A stretch of DNA of 64,000 nt from CADEFX01 sp050260355 (GTDB lineage Bacteria; Pseudomonadota; Alphaproteobacteria; Rhizobiales; Hyphomicrobiaceae). The position numbers and the translations under genes are program-made. Shown here piece after piece: positions 6,974 through 15,721 of this stretch; position 1 is the first letter of the stretch; every line of letters begins with the position of its first letter. Location of the stretch: NCBI GenBank assembly GCA_050260355.1, contig JBLNBZ010000021.1, forward strand, positions 1 through 64,000. Reading direction: 5' to 3'. The notes under the pieces are model-generated. The model made no database searches and was not told the DNA's origin. It worked only from the letters and a program-made list of their open reading frames with translations.

Positions 6974-8116
6974 ATGCAAAAATCCGGCAACAGCGGCAAG
7001 CAGATCCAGGGCGCTTCCGAGGAGAGCTTCGTGATCCTGCCCGGGCGGGCGGACGCCGGCCTCGTGCTCATTTGCGATCACGCGGACAATGCCTTTCCTC
7101 CTGGCTACGGGACCCTCGGCCTCCCGAACGATCAGTTGCAGCGGCACATCGCCTACGACATCGGCGCCGCCGCCGTGACCCGCATCATTGCCGACTCCCT
7201 TGGCCTGCCCGCGGTGATGACCCGCTTCTCGCGGCTCCTGATCGATCCCAATCGCGGAGCCGACGACCCGACCCTGATCATGCGCCTTTCCGATGGCGCC
7301 ATCGTTCCGGGCAACCGTCACCTGGATGAGGAGGAGCGGCAGAAGCGCATCGACCGCTATTACACGCCATACCATCGCGCCATCGATAGGGTCATCGACG
7401 CCTGCATGGAGGCAGGCACTCCGCCGGCCCTGTTCTCGATCCATAGCTTCACCGAGTCCTGGAAGGGGGTGCCGCGGCCATGGCATGCGGGCATCCTCTG
7501 GGACAGGGACCAGCGCCTCGCCCGGCCCCTGATCGAGCAGCTCGAGGCCGAAGGGACGCTGATCGTCGGCGACAACCAGCCTTACTCGGGTGCGCTCGAA
7601 GGCGACTGCATGTGGCAGCACGGCACGATGCGCGGGCTGGCGCACGCCATCATCGAGATCCGGCAGGATCTGATCCGCGACGCTCAGGGTCAGCGGGCGT
7701 GGGCGCAGCGCCTCATCGGCATCATTGAAAAGCTGCGCGGCCGCGCCGATTTGCAACTCAATGTCGTCGAGCGGCCAGGCTCGACGATCGTCATCGGAGG
7801 CGACATTATGACCAAGTTCGACGCCAAGACGGAGACCGAGCTGCAAGCAGCCGCCTTCCGCAGACTGGTCGCGCATCTGCGCGAGCGCACGGACGCCCAG
7901 AACATCGATCTCATGAACCTTGCCGGCTTCTGCCGCAACTGCCTCGCCAACTGGTATCAGGAAGCCGCCAGCGCCAGAGGTCACACCCTTACCAAGGATG
8001 AGGCACGCGAGGTGATCTACGGCATGCCGTACAAGGAGTGGCAGGCCAAGTACCAGAAGGAGGCGACGGCCGAGCAGAAGGCGGCGTTCGCCAAGTCGAA
8101 GCCGCAAGGTCACTGA
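6974..8116 (+). CDS. N-formylglutamate amidohydrolase family domain fused to DUF1244
   Basis: One 380-residue reading frame combines two proteins that are normally separate. Residues 1-275 are an FGase-like domain of a different subgroup from the paralogue at 2456-3355 (ICDHADNAFPPGYGTLGLP, LFSIHSFTE, RPWHAGILW). Residues 279-380 are a complete DUF1244 protein (QNIDLMNLAGFCRNCLANW, YGMPYKEWQAKYQKEA). There is no stop codon between them, but the DUF1244 part begins with its own ATG at 7808 behind a strong ribosome site. The product may therefore be made both as a fusion and as a free 102-residue DUF1244 protein. The first ATG is at 6974. Convergent with the HAD gene, 4 bp apart. Confidence 0.85.
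   Translation: MQKSGNSGKQIQGASEESFVILPGRADAGLVLICDHADNAFPPGYGTLGLPNDQLQRHIAYDIGAAAVTRIIADSLGLPAVMTRFSRLLIDPNRGADDPTLIMRLSDGAIVPGNRHLDEEERQKRIDRYYTPYHRAIDRVIDACMEAGTPPALFSIHSFTESWKGVPRPWHAGILWDRDQRLARPLIEQLEAEGTLIVGDNQPYSGALEGDCMWQHGTMRGLAHAIIEIRQDLIRDAQGQRAWAQRLIGIIEKLRGRADLQLNVVERPGSTIVIGGDIMTKFDAKTETELQAAAFRRLVAHLRERTDAQNIDLMNLAGFCRNCLANWYQEAASARGHTLTKDEAREVIYGMPYKEWQAKYQKEATAEQKAAFAKSKPQGH
7796..7810 (+). promoter_or_regulatory. internal ribosome binding site for DUF1244
   Basis: GGAGG (7796-7800) lies seven bases before an in-frame ATG (7808-7810) exactly where the DUF1244 domain starts. This is a textbook Shine-Dalgarno inside the longer frame. Confidence 0.6.
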
Positions 8117-8120
8117 CGCG

Positions 8121-8804
8121 TCAGACGCCGAGCACGCGCGGGAGCTCGGTCAGCGCCTTGACCTCGAACCGCGGCTCGCCGCCCACTGCCACCTGCTTGG
8201 CGTCGTGGATGCCACCCTCACGCACGACCTGCACGGTCGTCCACCCGCGGGCGTTGGGCGCAACGAAATCCTTGGCGGGATTGTCGCCGACATAGACGAA
8301 GCGTGTGTCCGGCCCGCCCAGCGCGGCTTCGATCATCTCGAAGGCCCTGGCATGGGGCTTGGCAAAGGCGCGCCCCTCGCCCAGCAGATCAGTGTAGACG
8401 ATCTTGGAGAACACGGGCTCCAGGGCGAGCGCGCGCACCTTCTTGAGCTGCACGGCATGCGTGCCGTCGGTTATGAGGCCGAGCGGACCGGTGGCGCAGT
8501 AGTGGCGCAGCGCCCAGTCTGCATCCGCAAAGAGCTGCAGCTCGGCCTCTGCGGCGCGGTAGGCGGCGATCAGCGCTTGCAGATGCTCGGGCCTATGCCC
8601 GCCACCGAGCCGCTCCTCCAGCACCATGGCAAACAGCTTGCCGAGATGGCCGGCATCGAGCAGCCGCACCATGTCCACGTCGAGCCCTTTGAGCCCTAGC
8701 TCGGCCTCCGCCCAGCGGGCGCATGCGCGAAAGCCGCACAGCGCGAACTGCCGCTCGGGATAGAGCGTGTCATCGAGGTCGAAGATCACACGGAGGGCAG
8801 GCAT
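8121..8804 (-). CDS. HAD-family hydrolase, pyrimidine 5'-nucleotidase-like
   Basis: A 227-residue HAD phosphatase. Motif I is FDLDDTLYPE (nucleophile D9, acid D11), motif II is in LITDG, motif III the lysine of FAKPHARAF and motif IV GDNPAKDF. The FDLDDTLYPE signature with a helical cap domain resembles the PpaX/pyrimidine 5'-nucleotidase group, but HAD substrates are poorly predicted from sequence. It ends 4 bp from the convergent FGase-DUF1244 gene and begins 24 bp downstream of the heme A synthase gene on the same strand, so co-transcription with ctaA is likely. Confidence 0.85.
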   Translation of the reverse strand: MPALRVIFDLDDTLYPERQFALCGFRACARWAEAELGLKGLDVDMVRLLDAGHLGKLFAMVLEERLGGGHRPEHLQALIAAYRAAEAELQLFADADWALRHYCATGPLGLITDGTHAVQLKKVRALALEPVFSKIVYTDLLGEGRAFAKPHARAFEMIEAALGGPDTRFVYVGDNPAKDFVAPNARGWTTVQVVREGGIHDAKQVAVGGEPRFEVKALTELPRVLGV

Positions 8805-8828
8805 GGCACCACGGCAATCGCCATCGCT

Positions 8829-9902
8829 TCAGGCACGTAGAACGCGATGAAGATGCCAGACGGAGACGGCGAATACCACCACGGCGCCCGCTTGATGCGT
8901 GAGCCCGAGCGACAACGGCACGTGTGCCAGTAGCGTGCAGACGCCGATCGCGATCTGCGCCAGCACAGCCAGGCTGATCGCGATGGCCGAGATCCTGACG
9001 GCAGGCTCCTCGCAAGCGCTCAGGACTGACGTCGTGTGCCACAGCGCCACGATGGCGACCAGGTAGGCCACCATCCGGTGGTTGAACTGTACTGTCAGAA
9101 CGTTCTCGAACAGGTTGAGATACCAGGGGCTCATGACGCCGAGCCCGTCCGGGATCACCTGCCCATCCATCAGCGGCCACGTATTGTGTGAGAGCCCGGC
9201 CTTGAGCCCGGCAACGAAGGCACCCAGAACGACCTGCAGAAGCACGAGGCCGGTGAGCACGGCTGCGGCGCGCCGATTACCGGGGCTGAGCGGAGCCGGC
9301 CTCGTGCGAGTACGCGCTGGCCCGAGATCCAGAGCCATCCACAACAGCAGGCCGAAGATCAGCACTGCGACCGTCAAATGCAAGGCCAGTCGGTACTGAC
9401 TGACATCGACACGGTCGACGAGACCCGACTGGACCATGTACCAGCCGATCGCGCCTTGCAGGCCACCGAGTGCAAACACACCGACGAGGCGCGACACGAT
9501 CTCGCGTGGCAGGCGGCGCGTCGCGAGCAGCAGGACGAACGGAATAGCGAACGCAAACCCGATCAGGCGGCCCAGGAAGCGATGGGTCCATTCCCACCAG
9601 AAGATGAACTTGAACGCCTCCAGGCTCATGCCGCGGTTGACGCGGTGGTATTCGGGAATTTGCTGGTACTTGGTAAAGGCGTCGTGCCAATCGGCATCGC
9701 TCAACGGCGGCAGGATGCCGACGATGGGCTTCCATTCGGTGATCGAGAGCCCCGAGTCGGTGAGCCGGGTCGCACCCCCGACGACGACCATCAGGAAGAC
9801 CAGCGCTGCGAGCGCAAACAGCCACACCTGTGCCGCGCGTGAGCCGCCGACGCCGTCGGTGTATCCGATCTCGGATCGCAATAAGGACATGATCGCTGCC
9901 AT
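8829..9902 (-). CDS. ctaA: heme A synthase (COX15/CtaA family)
   Basis: An integral membrane protein of about 357 residues with roughly eight transmembrane helices. It oxidises the methyl group of heme O to the formyl group of heme A for aa3-type cytochrome oxidase. Diagnostic segments are GGATRLTDSGLSITEWKP, the long loop FFWWEWTHRFLGR-like (IFWWEWTHRFLGRLIG), GLKAGLSHNTWPLM and FNHRMVAY; histidines in these segments bind heme. The extra insert YHRVNRGMSLEAFK is typical of the alphaproteobacterial/mitochondrial COX15 type. Start is uncertain between ATG 9902 and ATG 9890. Confidence 0.95.
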   Translation of the reverse strand: MAAIMSLLRSEIGYTDGVGGSRAAQVWLFALAALVFLMVVVGGATRLTDSGLSITEWKPIVGILPPLSDADWHDAFTKYQQIPEYHRVNRGMSLEAFKFIFWWEWTHRFLGRLIGFAFAIPFVLLLATRRLPREIVSRLVGVFALGGLQGAIGWYMVQSGLVDRVDVSQYRLALHLTVAVLIFGLLLWMALDLGPARTRTRPAPLSPGNRRAAAVLTGLVLLQVVLGAFVAGLKAGLSHNTWPLMDGQVIPDGLGVMSPWYLNLFENVLTVQFNHRMVAYLVAIVALWHTTSVLSACEEPAVRISAIAISLAVLAQIAIGVCTLLAHVPLSLGLTHQAGAVVVFAVSVWHLHRVLRA

Positions 9903-10013
9903 CTGCCCGCGACGCCCCTGCGCTGCTAAGCCTCTATCGCCTCCCCGGCAATGCGCCGAGATGGCGCGGCACCGGTACTGGCGGGGGAAATGGCGCTCGG
10001 CTAGCTTGCGGCA

Positions 10014-10211
10014 ATGTCCCTGCGCATCCGCAAACTCATCGGCACGGTCGCCCTGCTGCTCCTCATCGCCGGCTACGCCGTGGCCGTAATGCTGGTGGGC
10101 ATGCTCGTGCTGCCGCACACGGGCAAGCTGGGCGAGCTCCTGTTCTACGCCTGCGCCGGCTTCGTCTGGGTCCTGCCGGCCGGACTGCTCATCAGCTGGA
10201 TGCACCGGTGA
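10014..10211 (+). CDS. DUF2842 small membrane protein
   Basis: A 65-residue protein with two transmembrane helices (about residues 8-31 and 40-60) matching the DUF2842 family (VLPHTGKLGELLFYACAG). The function is unknown. In alphaproteobacteria it often sits beside ctaA, as here, divergently with 111 bp between starts, so a link to respiratory-chain assembly is possible but unproven. Confidence 0.85.
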   Translation: MSLRIRKLIGTVALLLLIAGYAVAVMLVGMLVLPHTGKLGELLFYACAGFVWVLPAGLLISWMHR

Positions 10212-10227
10212 GGCGCGGACGGGCGGC

Positions 10228-11307
10228 CTAGTAGCCGGCTGCCGCGGCGCCCGGCGCGCGAGGCCACAGCCAGCGCGCCATGTTCCAGAATGCGAACGGA
10301 GCTCCCGTGAGCATCACCTTGACGTATCGCGCCCGCTGGAACTCCCCGTTCAGCGAAACGCGGGGCAGCCCTGTCAGCACAGCGCTGTGGCGGGCATGGA
10401 TGAGGCTCTTGCGTGTGGTCACCGCCGTCCACATCCCGAGCTCGCGCAGGAGCTCGAACTCGCGCGGCCCCGCGCTTGCCTCGTCCCCATAGGGAAAGCT
10501 GAAGTGCCGGCAAGGGCGTCCGATCTCGGCCTCGATGCGCTGCACGCTCTCCTCGATCTCGAGCTGGGCCTCGGCAATCGAGAGGCCCGCCAGCGCATAG
10601 TGGCGGCGCGTGTGGGCCCCGATCGTCACCAGCGGGTCGCTCGCAAGCTCGCGTATCTCGTCCCATCCCATGACGAGGTCGGAGCAGAGGCTGGCGACAT
10701 CCACGTCGTGCACGCGGCACAGCTCGGCCACCGTCTGGCGCGCGTCCTTCTCTGGAATGCGGCGCAGCCACCCGTAGATCCTCTGAAACGCCGACTGCTT
10801 CTCGGCCGGCGTCCCGCAGGCGATTTGCCGGAAGGCGCCATCCATTCTGACCTCGATGGCCGTCGCAGCGCTTACCAGCCGCTCGAGCGCCAGCCACCAC
10901 AAATCACCGCGGCCGTCGGCAAAATCAGTCGCTACATAGATCGCGAACGGCAGGTTGTGACGGCGGAAGATCGGATAGGCGTGCTCGTAGGTGTCCCTGT
11001 ACCCGTCATCGAACGTAAAGCAGGCGAATGGCCGATCCAGGTCGCCCTCGGTCAGACGTGAGTGCAGCTGATCCAGGGAAAGGACGTCGAACCCTCGCCG
11101 CACCACGAGGCCAACGACGCTCTCCAGAAAGTCCGGCGTCACTTTCAGAACGCGGTTTGGCTCGAACGCACCGCTTTGCGCGGGGCGCACGTGATGCAGC
11201 GTGAAAATGACGCCTGCGCCGCGCGTCAGAGGCGCAATCAAGCCGTCCGCACCGCTGTAGTGCAAAGCTGACAGCGCAGCCCGCCCCAGACTGGTCGTCC
11301 GGCTCAT
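10228..11307 (-). CDS. polysaccharide deacetylase family protein (NodB domain)
   Basis: A 359-residue protein with a NodB-type deacetylase domain in the middle. The catalytic/metal motif FTFDDGYRDTYEHA, the metal-binding HTRRH, and SFPYGD are present, so metal and catalytic residues look intact. Likely removes acetyl groups from a cell-surface polysaccharide, target unknown. No signal peptide is obvious. The ATG at 11307 follows a GGGGAG ribosome site. It is far from the exopolysaccharide locus and convergent with DUF2842 (16 bp). Confidence 0.85.
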   Translation of the reverse strand: MSRTTSLGRAALSALHYSGADGLIAPLTRGAGVIFTLHHVRPAQSGAFEPNRVLKVTPDFLESVVGLVVRRGFDVLSLDQLHSRLTEGDLDRPFACFTFDDGYRDTYEHAYPIFRRHNLPFAIYVATDFADGRGDLWWLALERLVSAATAIEVRMDGAFRQIACGTPAEKQSAFQRIYGWLRRIPEKDARQTVAELCRVHDVDVASLCSDLVMGWDEIRELASDPLVTIGAHTRRHYALAGLSIAEAQLEIEESVQRIEAEIGRPCRHFSFPYGDEASAGPREFELLRELGMWTAVTTRKSLIHARHSAVLTGLPRVSLNGEFQRARYVKVMLTGAPFAFWNMARWLWPRAPGAAAAGY

Positions 11308-11547
11308 CGACAAACTCCCCGCTAGGCCGATCACCGCCGCCAAAAGGCTTCGCGGCGACTGCGTGGCCCTGCGGTCTCCGCTCTCGCGATGATCGAAACT
11401 GGCGGCTGGGTTACCACGTGCGACGGATTTGTAAAGGCAGGCTCCGGCGCCAAGCGAGCGTCCGCCGGTGCCCGGCAACGTCAGGCTATCACCGGGCCTT
11501 CGGCCTGTTGCATATCCTGCGCCGCGGCCCGCGGGCGGATGGGGCCA
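11308..11547. other. intergenic region without recognised gene
   Basis: The 5' part of the divergent spacer between the deacetylase and rplY genes. No coding pattern or repeat was recognised; it precedes the rplY promoter. Confidence 0.5.
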
Positions 11548-11576
11548 TTGCACCGCCGACCCCGCCCGGCTATAAC
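11548..11576 (+). promoter_or_regulatory. promoter of rplY
   Basis: TTGCAC (11548-11553), a 17-base spacer and TATAAC (11571-11576) form a strong vegetative promoter, predicting a start near 11583 and a leader of about 99 nt before the rplY start. Confidence 0.7.
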
Positions 11577-11622
11577 CCGCGCCATCTCGCAACTTGAGAT
11601 CCCGCGCGCGCACCCTTGGAGG

Positions 11623-11665
11623 CCGGCGGGGCCCGCCCGGTCGGTCCGGGTCCGGGCGGTTTTTT
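11623..11665 (+). terminator. leader attenuator of rplY (terminator with alternative hairpin)
   Basis: CCGCCCGG (11633-11640) pairs perfectly with CCGGGCGG (11652-11659) around an 11-base loop and is followed by six T (11660-11665), an intrinsic terminator only 16 bases before the rplY start codon. The upstream bases CCGGCG (11623-11628) can instead pair with the 5' arm of the terminator, giving a mutually exclusive hairpin. Its position between promoter and gene, with no upstream gene on this strand to terminate, argues for attenuation control of the operon. Confidence 0.7.
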
Positions 11666-11681
11666 CATTGGAGAACATGCC

Positions 11682-12434
11682 ATGGCCCAGACCGCAGAGA
11701 TCAAGGCCTCGGCTCGTCCGCGCAGCGGCAAGGGGGCCGCTCGCGCCGTGCGCCGGGAAGGTAAAGTGCCCGCCGTCATCTATGGCGGCGACGAGAAGAC
11801 GGCAGAGGGTGTCGCGCTCGACTACTACGACCTCCTGCGGCTCCTCGTCCGCGGGCGGTTTCTGAGCCGCGTCCTCACGATCGACATCGACGGCAAGGCG
11901 ATCCGCGCCATCCCGCGCGACGTTCAGCTCGATCCGGTCAACGAGAAGCCCATGCACGTGGACTTCCAGCGCATTGGCTCCGACAACCGTGTTCGCATCG
12001 GCGTGCCCATGCGGTTCGTCAACGAGGCGCTGTCGCCGGGGCTGAAGCGCGGCGGCGTGCTCAACATCGTGCGCCGCGAGGTGGAGGTCTGGGCTCCTGC
12101 CGATCGCATTCCTGAATACTTCGAGGCCAATCTGGAGGGTCTCGAGATCGGCCGCTCGATCCACATCTCAGCGATCAAGCTGCCGGAAGGCGTACGGCCG
12201 ACCATCACCGACCGCGACTTCACCGTCGCCACCATCGCCGGTGCTGCATCCATGAAGCCCGACGTCGACGAGGTGGTCCCAGGCGCTGCTCCGGCCGAGG
12301 GCCAGGCCCCCGCCGAGGGCGCCGCGGCTGCTCCCGCCGGCGGCGATGCCAAAGGTGCGGCACCCGCCGCCGGGGCCAAGGGCGCTGCTGCGCCTGCGGC
12401 TGGCGCCAAGCCGGCTGCCGGTGGCAAGAAGTAG
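11682..12434 (+). CDS. rplY: 50S ribosomal protein L25/general stress protein Ctc
   Basis: A 250-residue L25 of the long CTC type: an N-terminal 5S rRNA-binding beta-barrel domain (about 1-95), a C-terminal TL5-like domain (about 96-190), and an Ala/Gly/Pro/Lys low-complexity tail of about 50 residues. It binds 5S rRNA in the large ribosomal subunit. The ATG at 11682 has GGAGAA upstream. It is followed by pth (53 bp) and ychF, the usual order in alphaproteobacteria, and is preceded by a probable attenuator. Confidence 0.95.
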   Translation: MAQTAEIKASARPRSGKGAARAVRREGKVPAVIYGGDEKTAEGVALDYYDLLRLLVRGRFLSRVLTIDIDGKAIRAIPRDVQLDPVNEKPMHVDFQRIGSDNRVRIGVPMRFVNEALSPGLKRGGVLNIVRREVEVWAPADRIPEYFEANLEGLEIGRSIHISAIKLPEGVRPTITDRDFTVATIAGAASMKPDVDEVVPGAAPAEGQAPAEGAAAAPAGGDAKGAAPAAGAKGAAAPAAGAKPAAGGKK

Positions 12435-12487
12435 GCTGGCCGCGGCGCGCCGGCATCTGATCGGCCTCGGCCAGGGAACGGGCGGCC

Positions 12488-13216
12488 ATGAAACTGTTCG
12501 TGGGTCTCGGCAATCCGGGCGACAAGTACGCCCGGAACCGGCACAACGTTGGCTTCATGGCCGTTGAGCGCATCGCTGAGCGCCATGGCTTCGGGCCGTG
12601 GAAGAAGCGCTTCTCGGGGCTGGCCGCCGACGGCGCGATTGCGGGCGAGAAGGTGCTTTTGCTCGAGCCGCAGACCTACATGAACGACAGCGGCCAGTCC
12701 GTCGGCGAGGCAATGCGCTTCCTCAAGCTTGCCGAGAGCGACGTCGCCGTCTTTCATGACGAGATCGACCTCGCGCCCGGCAAGCTCAAGGTCAAGACCG
12801 GCGGCGGCAACGCCGGACACAACGGACTGCGCTCCATCACCGCGCATATCGGCAACGACTACCGCCGCGTGCGCATCGGCGTTGGCCATCCCGGCGCCAA
12901 GGAGCTGGTCCACGGCTGGGTCCTGCGTGACTTCGCCAAGGCCGATCGGGACTGGCTCGAGCCCCTGCTCGATGCCATCGCCGACGCGGCTGGCCGCCTC
13001 GCCAAAGGCGACGAGGCGCGCTTCCTGACGGATGTCGCGCGCAAGCTGCGAGAGAGTGACGAGCCGGCCGAGCCGAAGGCGAAAACTGCGGAAGTGCCGG
13101 CGCGAGCTGCACCCCGATCGTCCCATCCCGCCGGCGAGCGGCAGTCCAAGCGCCAATCCGCGCTTGCTGAGAATTTGAAGAAGTGGTTCGCCGGACGCGA
13201 CAAGAAGCAGAGCTGA
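12488..13216 (+). CDS. pth: peptidyl-tRNA hydrolase
   Basis: A 242-residue enzyme that hydrolyses the ester bond of prematurely released peptidyl-tRNA. The N-terminal VGLGNPGDKYARNRHNVGFM holds the catalytic histidine (H19) and N20; HDEIDLAPGKLKVKTGGGNAG-type residues carry the catalytic aspartate and substrate loop. The core ends near residue 190; the last 50 residues are a charged Lys/Ala-rich extension absent from the enterobacterial enzyme but common in alphaproteobacteria. The gene is followed by ychF after 3 bp, so the two are co-translated. Confidence 0.96.
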   Translation: MKLFVGLGNPGDKYARNRHNVGFMAVERIAERHGFGPWKKRFSGLAADGAIAGEKVLLLEPQTYMNDSGQSVGEAMRFLKLAESDVAVFHDEIDLAPGKLKVKTGGGNAGHNGLRSITAHIGNDYRRVRIGVGHPGAKELVHGWVLRDFAKADRDWLEPLLDAIADAAGRLAKGDEARFLTDVARKLRESDEPAEPKAKTAEVPARAAPRSSHPAGERQSKRQSALAENLKKWFAGRDKKQS

Positions 13217-13219
13217 TCC

Positions 13220-14317
13220 ATGGGCTTCAAATGCGGCATCGTCGGCTTGCCCAACGTCGGCAAGTCGACTCTCTTCAACGCGCTCACACAGACGAGCGCG
13301 GCCGAGGCAGCGAACTATCCCTTTTGCACCATCGAGCCGAATGTCGGTGAGGTCGGCGTGCCCGACCCGCGTCTCGACAATCTGGCGCGCATCGGCAAGT
13401 CCGCCCGCACCATCCCGACGCGCCTGACGTTCGTCGACATCGCCGGGCTCGTACGCGGCGCATCCAAGGGCGAAGGTCTCGGCAACCAGTTTCTCGCCCA
13501 CATCCGCGAGGTCGACGCCGTCGCCTACGTCCTGCGCTGCTTCGAGGACAGCGACATCACGCATGTCGAGGGCCGCATCGACCCGGTCGCCGATGCCGAG
13601 ACGGTCGAGACCGAGCTGATGCTGGCGGATCTCGAAAGCCTCGAGAAGCGGCGCGTCCCCCTCGAGAAGAAGGCCAAGAGTGGGGAGAAGGACGCCAAGG
13701 CGCAGCTCGCGCTGATCGACAAGGCGCTGGCGCTGGTGCGCGAAGGCAAGCCCGCGCGCCACGCCGTGCTCGCTCCCGAGGAGGAAGCCGGCTACCGCGC
13801 GCTGCAGCTCCTGACCAGCAAGCCCGTGCTGTACGTGTGCAACGTCGAGGAGGCGTCCGCCGCGACCGGCAACGCGTTCTCCAGGCGCGTCGAGGAGCGC
13901 GCGGCGAGGGAAGGCGCGGGTTGCGTCGTCATCTCGGCCAGGATCGAGGCTGAGCTCGCCGGCCTTGCTCCCGACGAGCGCGACGCCTACCTCGCCGAGC
14001 TCGGCCTCACCGAGCCGGGCCTCAACAAGCTGATCCGCGCCGGCTACGCCCTGCTCGATCTCGTCACCTATTTCACCGTCGGGCCCAAGGAGGCGCGCGC
14101 CTGGACCGTCACGCGCGGCACCAAGGCGCCGCAGGCCGCCGGCGTCATCCACACAGATTTCGAGAAGGGCTTCATCCGCGCCGAGACCATCGCCTACGAC
14201 GACTACGTCGGGCTCGGCGGCGAGGTAGGCGCCAAGGAGGCCGGCAAGATGCGGCTCGAAGGCAAGGACTACGTCGTCGCCGACGGCGACGTGATGTACT
14301 TCCGCATCGCCAACTAG
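13220..14317 (+). CDS. ychF: redox-regulated ATPase YchF (Obg family)
   Basis: A 365-residue Obg-family P-loop protein. G1 is GLPNVGKST (residues 9-17), a G3-like DIAGLVRGASKGEG follows, the coiled-coil insertion lies in the middle, and the C-terminal TGS/DUF933 region (YFTVGPKEARAWTV to DGDVMYFRI) is complete. YchF prefers ATP over GTP in characterised members and is associated with ribosomes and stress responses. Length and motifs are standard. It shares an operon with rplY and pth. Confidence 0.97.
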   Translation: MGFKCGIVGLPNVGKSTLFNALTQTSAAEAANYPFCTIEPNVGEVGVPDPRLDNLARIGKSARTIPTRLTFVDIAGLVRGASKGEGLGNQFLAHIREVDAVAYVLRCFEDSDITHVEGRIDPVADAETVETELMLADLESLEKRRVPLEKKAKSGEKDAKAQLALIDKALALVREGKPARHAVLAPEEEAGYRALQLLTSKPVLYVCNVEEASAATGNAFSRRVEERAAREGAGCVVISARIEAELAGLAPDERDAYLAELGLTEPGLNKLIRAGYALLDLVTYFTVGPKEARAWTVTRGTKAPQAAGVIHTDFEKGFIRAETIAYDDYVGLGGEVGAKEAGKMRLEGKDYVVADGDVMYFRIAN

Positions 14318-14561
14318 GCGGCGCTCGCAACGCTGCTCCGGCCGCGTTTCGATCTCGACCGCTGCGCGCGCGGGCGGCGCACATCGTCCGCCTCAAATTC
14401 ACCGGTGGAGGAAGCGCCCGCCGCGTAGCGCACGCGGCATCGAGTCGGGCAGCATTCAATCCGAGCCGCGCACTTTCTGCGCGCGAGCGTTCCCGGCGAA
14501 ACAGCTCGCCGCGGCCATTTGCACCAGTATGCGGCTCTCACGAAGCAACAGAGGTGCGCCC

Positions 14562-14855
14562 ATGAAACCGGTGGCAAGCTGCTTCTCACATCGCGCAATC
14601 GTCAGCGTAGGCATGGGACTGGGAGCCCTGCTTTTGCTCATCACCGCAGCCGAGGCGGTCGACGGCCGCGTTAGATCGGCGTGCATGAGCGACTATTTTG
14701 CCTACTGCTCCCAGCATGACCCCGATGGAAAGGGGGTGCGGCGGTGCATGCGCGCGAACGGCCGCAAGCTGTCGCAGGCGTGCCTCGACGCCCTGGTCGC
14801 TGCCGGCGAGGTGTCGAAAAGGGAGGTCGCGAGGCGCTCGACCGCGAGCCGGTGA
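14562..14855 (+). CDS. small exported cysteine-containing protein
   Basis: A 97-residue protein with a signal peptide (hydrophobic residues about 14-30, cleavage near TAAEA) and a mature part with four cysteines in ACMSDYFAYC, VRRC and SQAC, spaced for two disulfides. Similar proteins ending in a VAAGEVSK-type segment occur in Bradyrhizobium relatives, without known function. The ATG at 14562 has an AGAGGT ribosome site; an upstream ATG at 14529 would spoil the signal peptide. The preceding 244 bp hold nothing recognisable. Confidence 0.7.
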   Translation: MKPVASCFSHRAIVSVGMGLGALLLLITAAEAVDGRVRSACMSDYFAYCSQHDPDGKGVRRCMRANGRKLSQACLDALVAAGEVSKREVARRSTASR

Positions 14856-14968
14856 GAGCCGAGCATGAGCCAGCCGCGGGCCTTTGTGTGCCCGCCCCTT
14901 CGCCGGCTGGTGCCAATTTTGGGTTATCATCCCCGAGCGGCTATGCTAAGTGCCTGCGGCATCTGCCT

Positions 14969-15061
<93 letters not shown>

Positions 15062-15163
15062 GATGCCGAGACAAGCTGGTGAAAATGAGGAATGATCTGG
15101 GGGCCTGAGGGCCACCTGGATAGCCTGCGTCTCGGCGTTCAGCCGGCGGTGTGGCGCATTCTA

Positions 15164-15721
15164 TCAAAGGTCGACCTGGAACTCTTTCCACAGCACCATG
15201 CGCTTGCGCAGGTCGATGGTCCGTCCGTCGACCGTGAACGTCCCGTCGCCATTGTGGTGCAACGTTCGCCGCTCCTTGCGCTGATCGTCGTAGCGGATGG
15301 CGACTGCTTCCAAGAGGAAGAGGTTGTAGGCCTGAGCCAGGCTGTCGTCGCAAATGCGGCATTCGATATTGGCGAGGCATTCGCGGATGAGCGGCGCTTG
15401 AACCTTCGCGGCCGGCTCGGGCGTCAACCCGAAACGCTGGAACTTGTCGATGCGATCGCCGGAGCAGTTGCCGATGTCGACAATCTTCTCGGCGAGATCG
15501 ACGGTCGGGATGGCGATCACGCACTCGCGGGTTGCGACCAGCGCCGCATGGCTGTGGTCCCATGGTCCGATGACGCAGCCGATCAGCGGCGGCTGATGCT
15601 GAACCATCATATGAAAGCCCATGGTCATGACATTGGGCCGTCCATCTTGTGCGGTCGTCACCAGCACGATCGGCCCCGCCTCGAGAAGGCGATACGCCTT
15701 CGACGGATCGACATCCTTCAT
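15164..15721 (-). CDS. flavin reductase-like, FMN-binding protein
   Basis: A 185-residue protein with the flavin reductase-like (DIM6/NTAB) split-barrel fold. The N-terminal GPIVLVTTAQDGRPNVMTMGF and the GNCSGDRIDKFQRFGLTP segment are the family signatures. Such proteins bind FMN and either reduce it with NAD(P)H or act as stand-alone flavoproteins; the electron partner is unknown. It is convergent with tRNA-Ser. Confidence 0.82.
   Translation of the reverse strand: MKDVDPSKAYRLLEAGPIVLVTTAQDGRPNVMTMGFHMMVQHQPPLIGCVIGPWDHSHAALVATRECVIAIPTVDLAEKIVDIGNCSGDRIDKFQRFGLTPEPAAKVQAPLIRECLANIECRICDDSLAQAYNLFLLEAVAIRYDDQRKERRTLHHNGDGTFTVDGRTIDLRKRMVLWKEFQVDL

Noticed and set aside
11924..14152. Minus-strand open frame of over 700 codons opposite rplY, pth and ychF
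   Set aside because: It is antisense to three clearly identified genes; its composition is that of a high-GC shadow frame with no protein motif.
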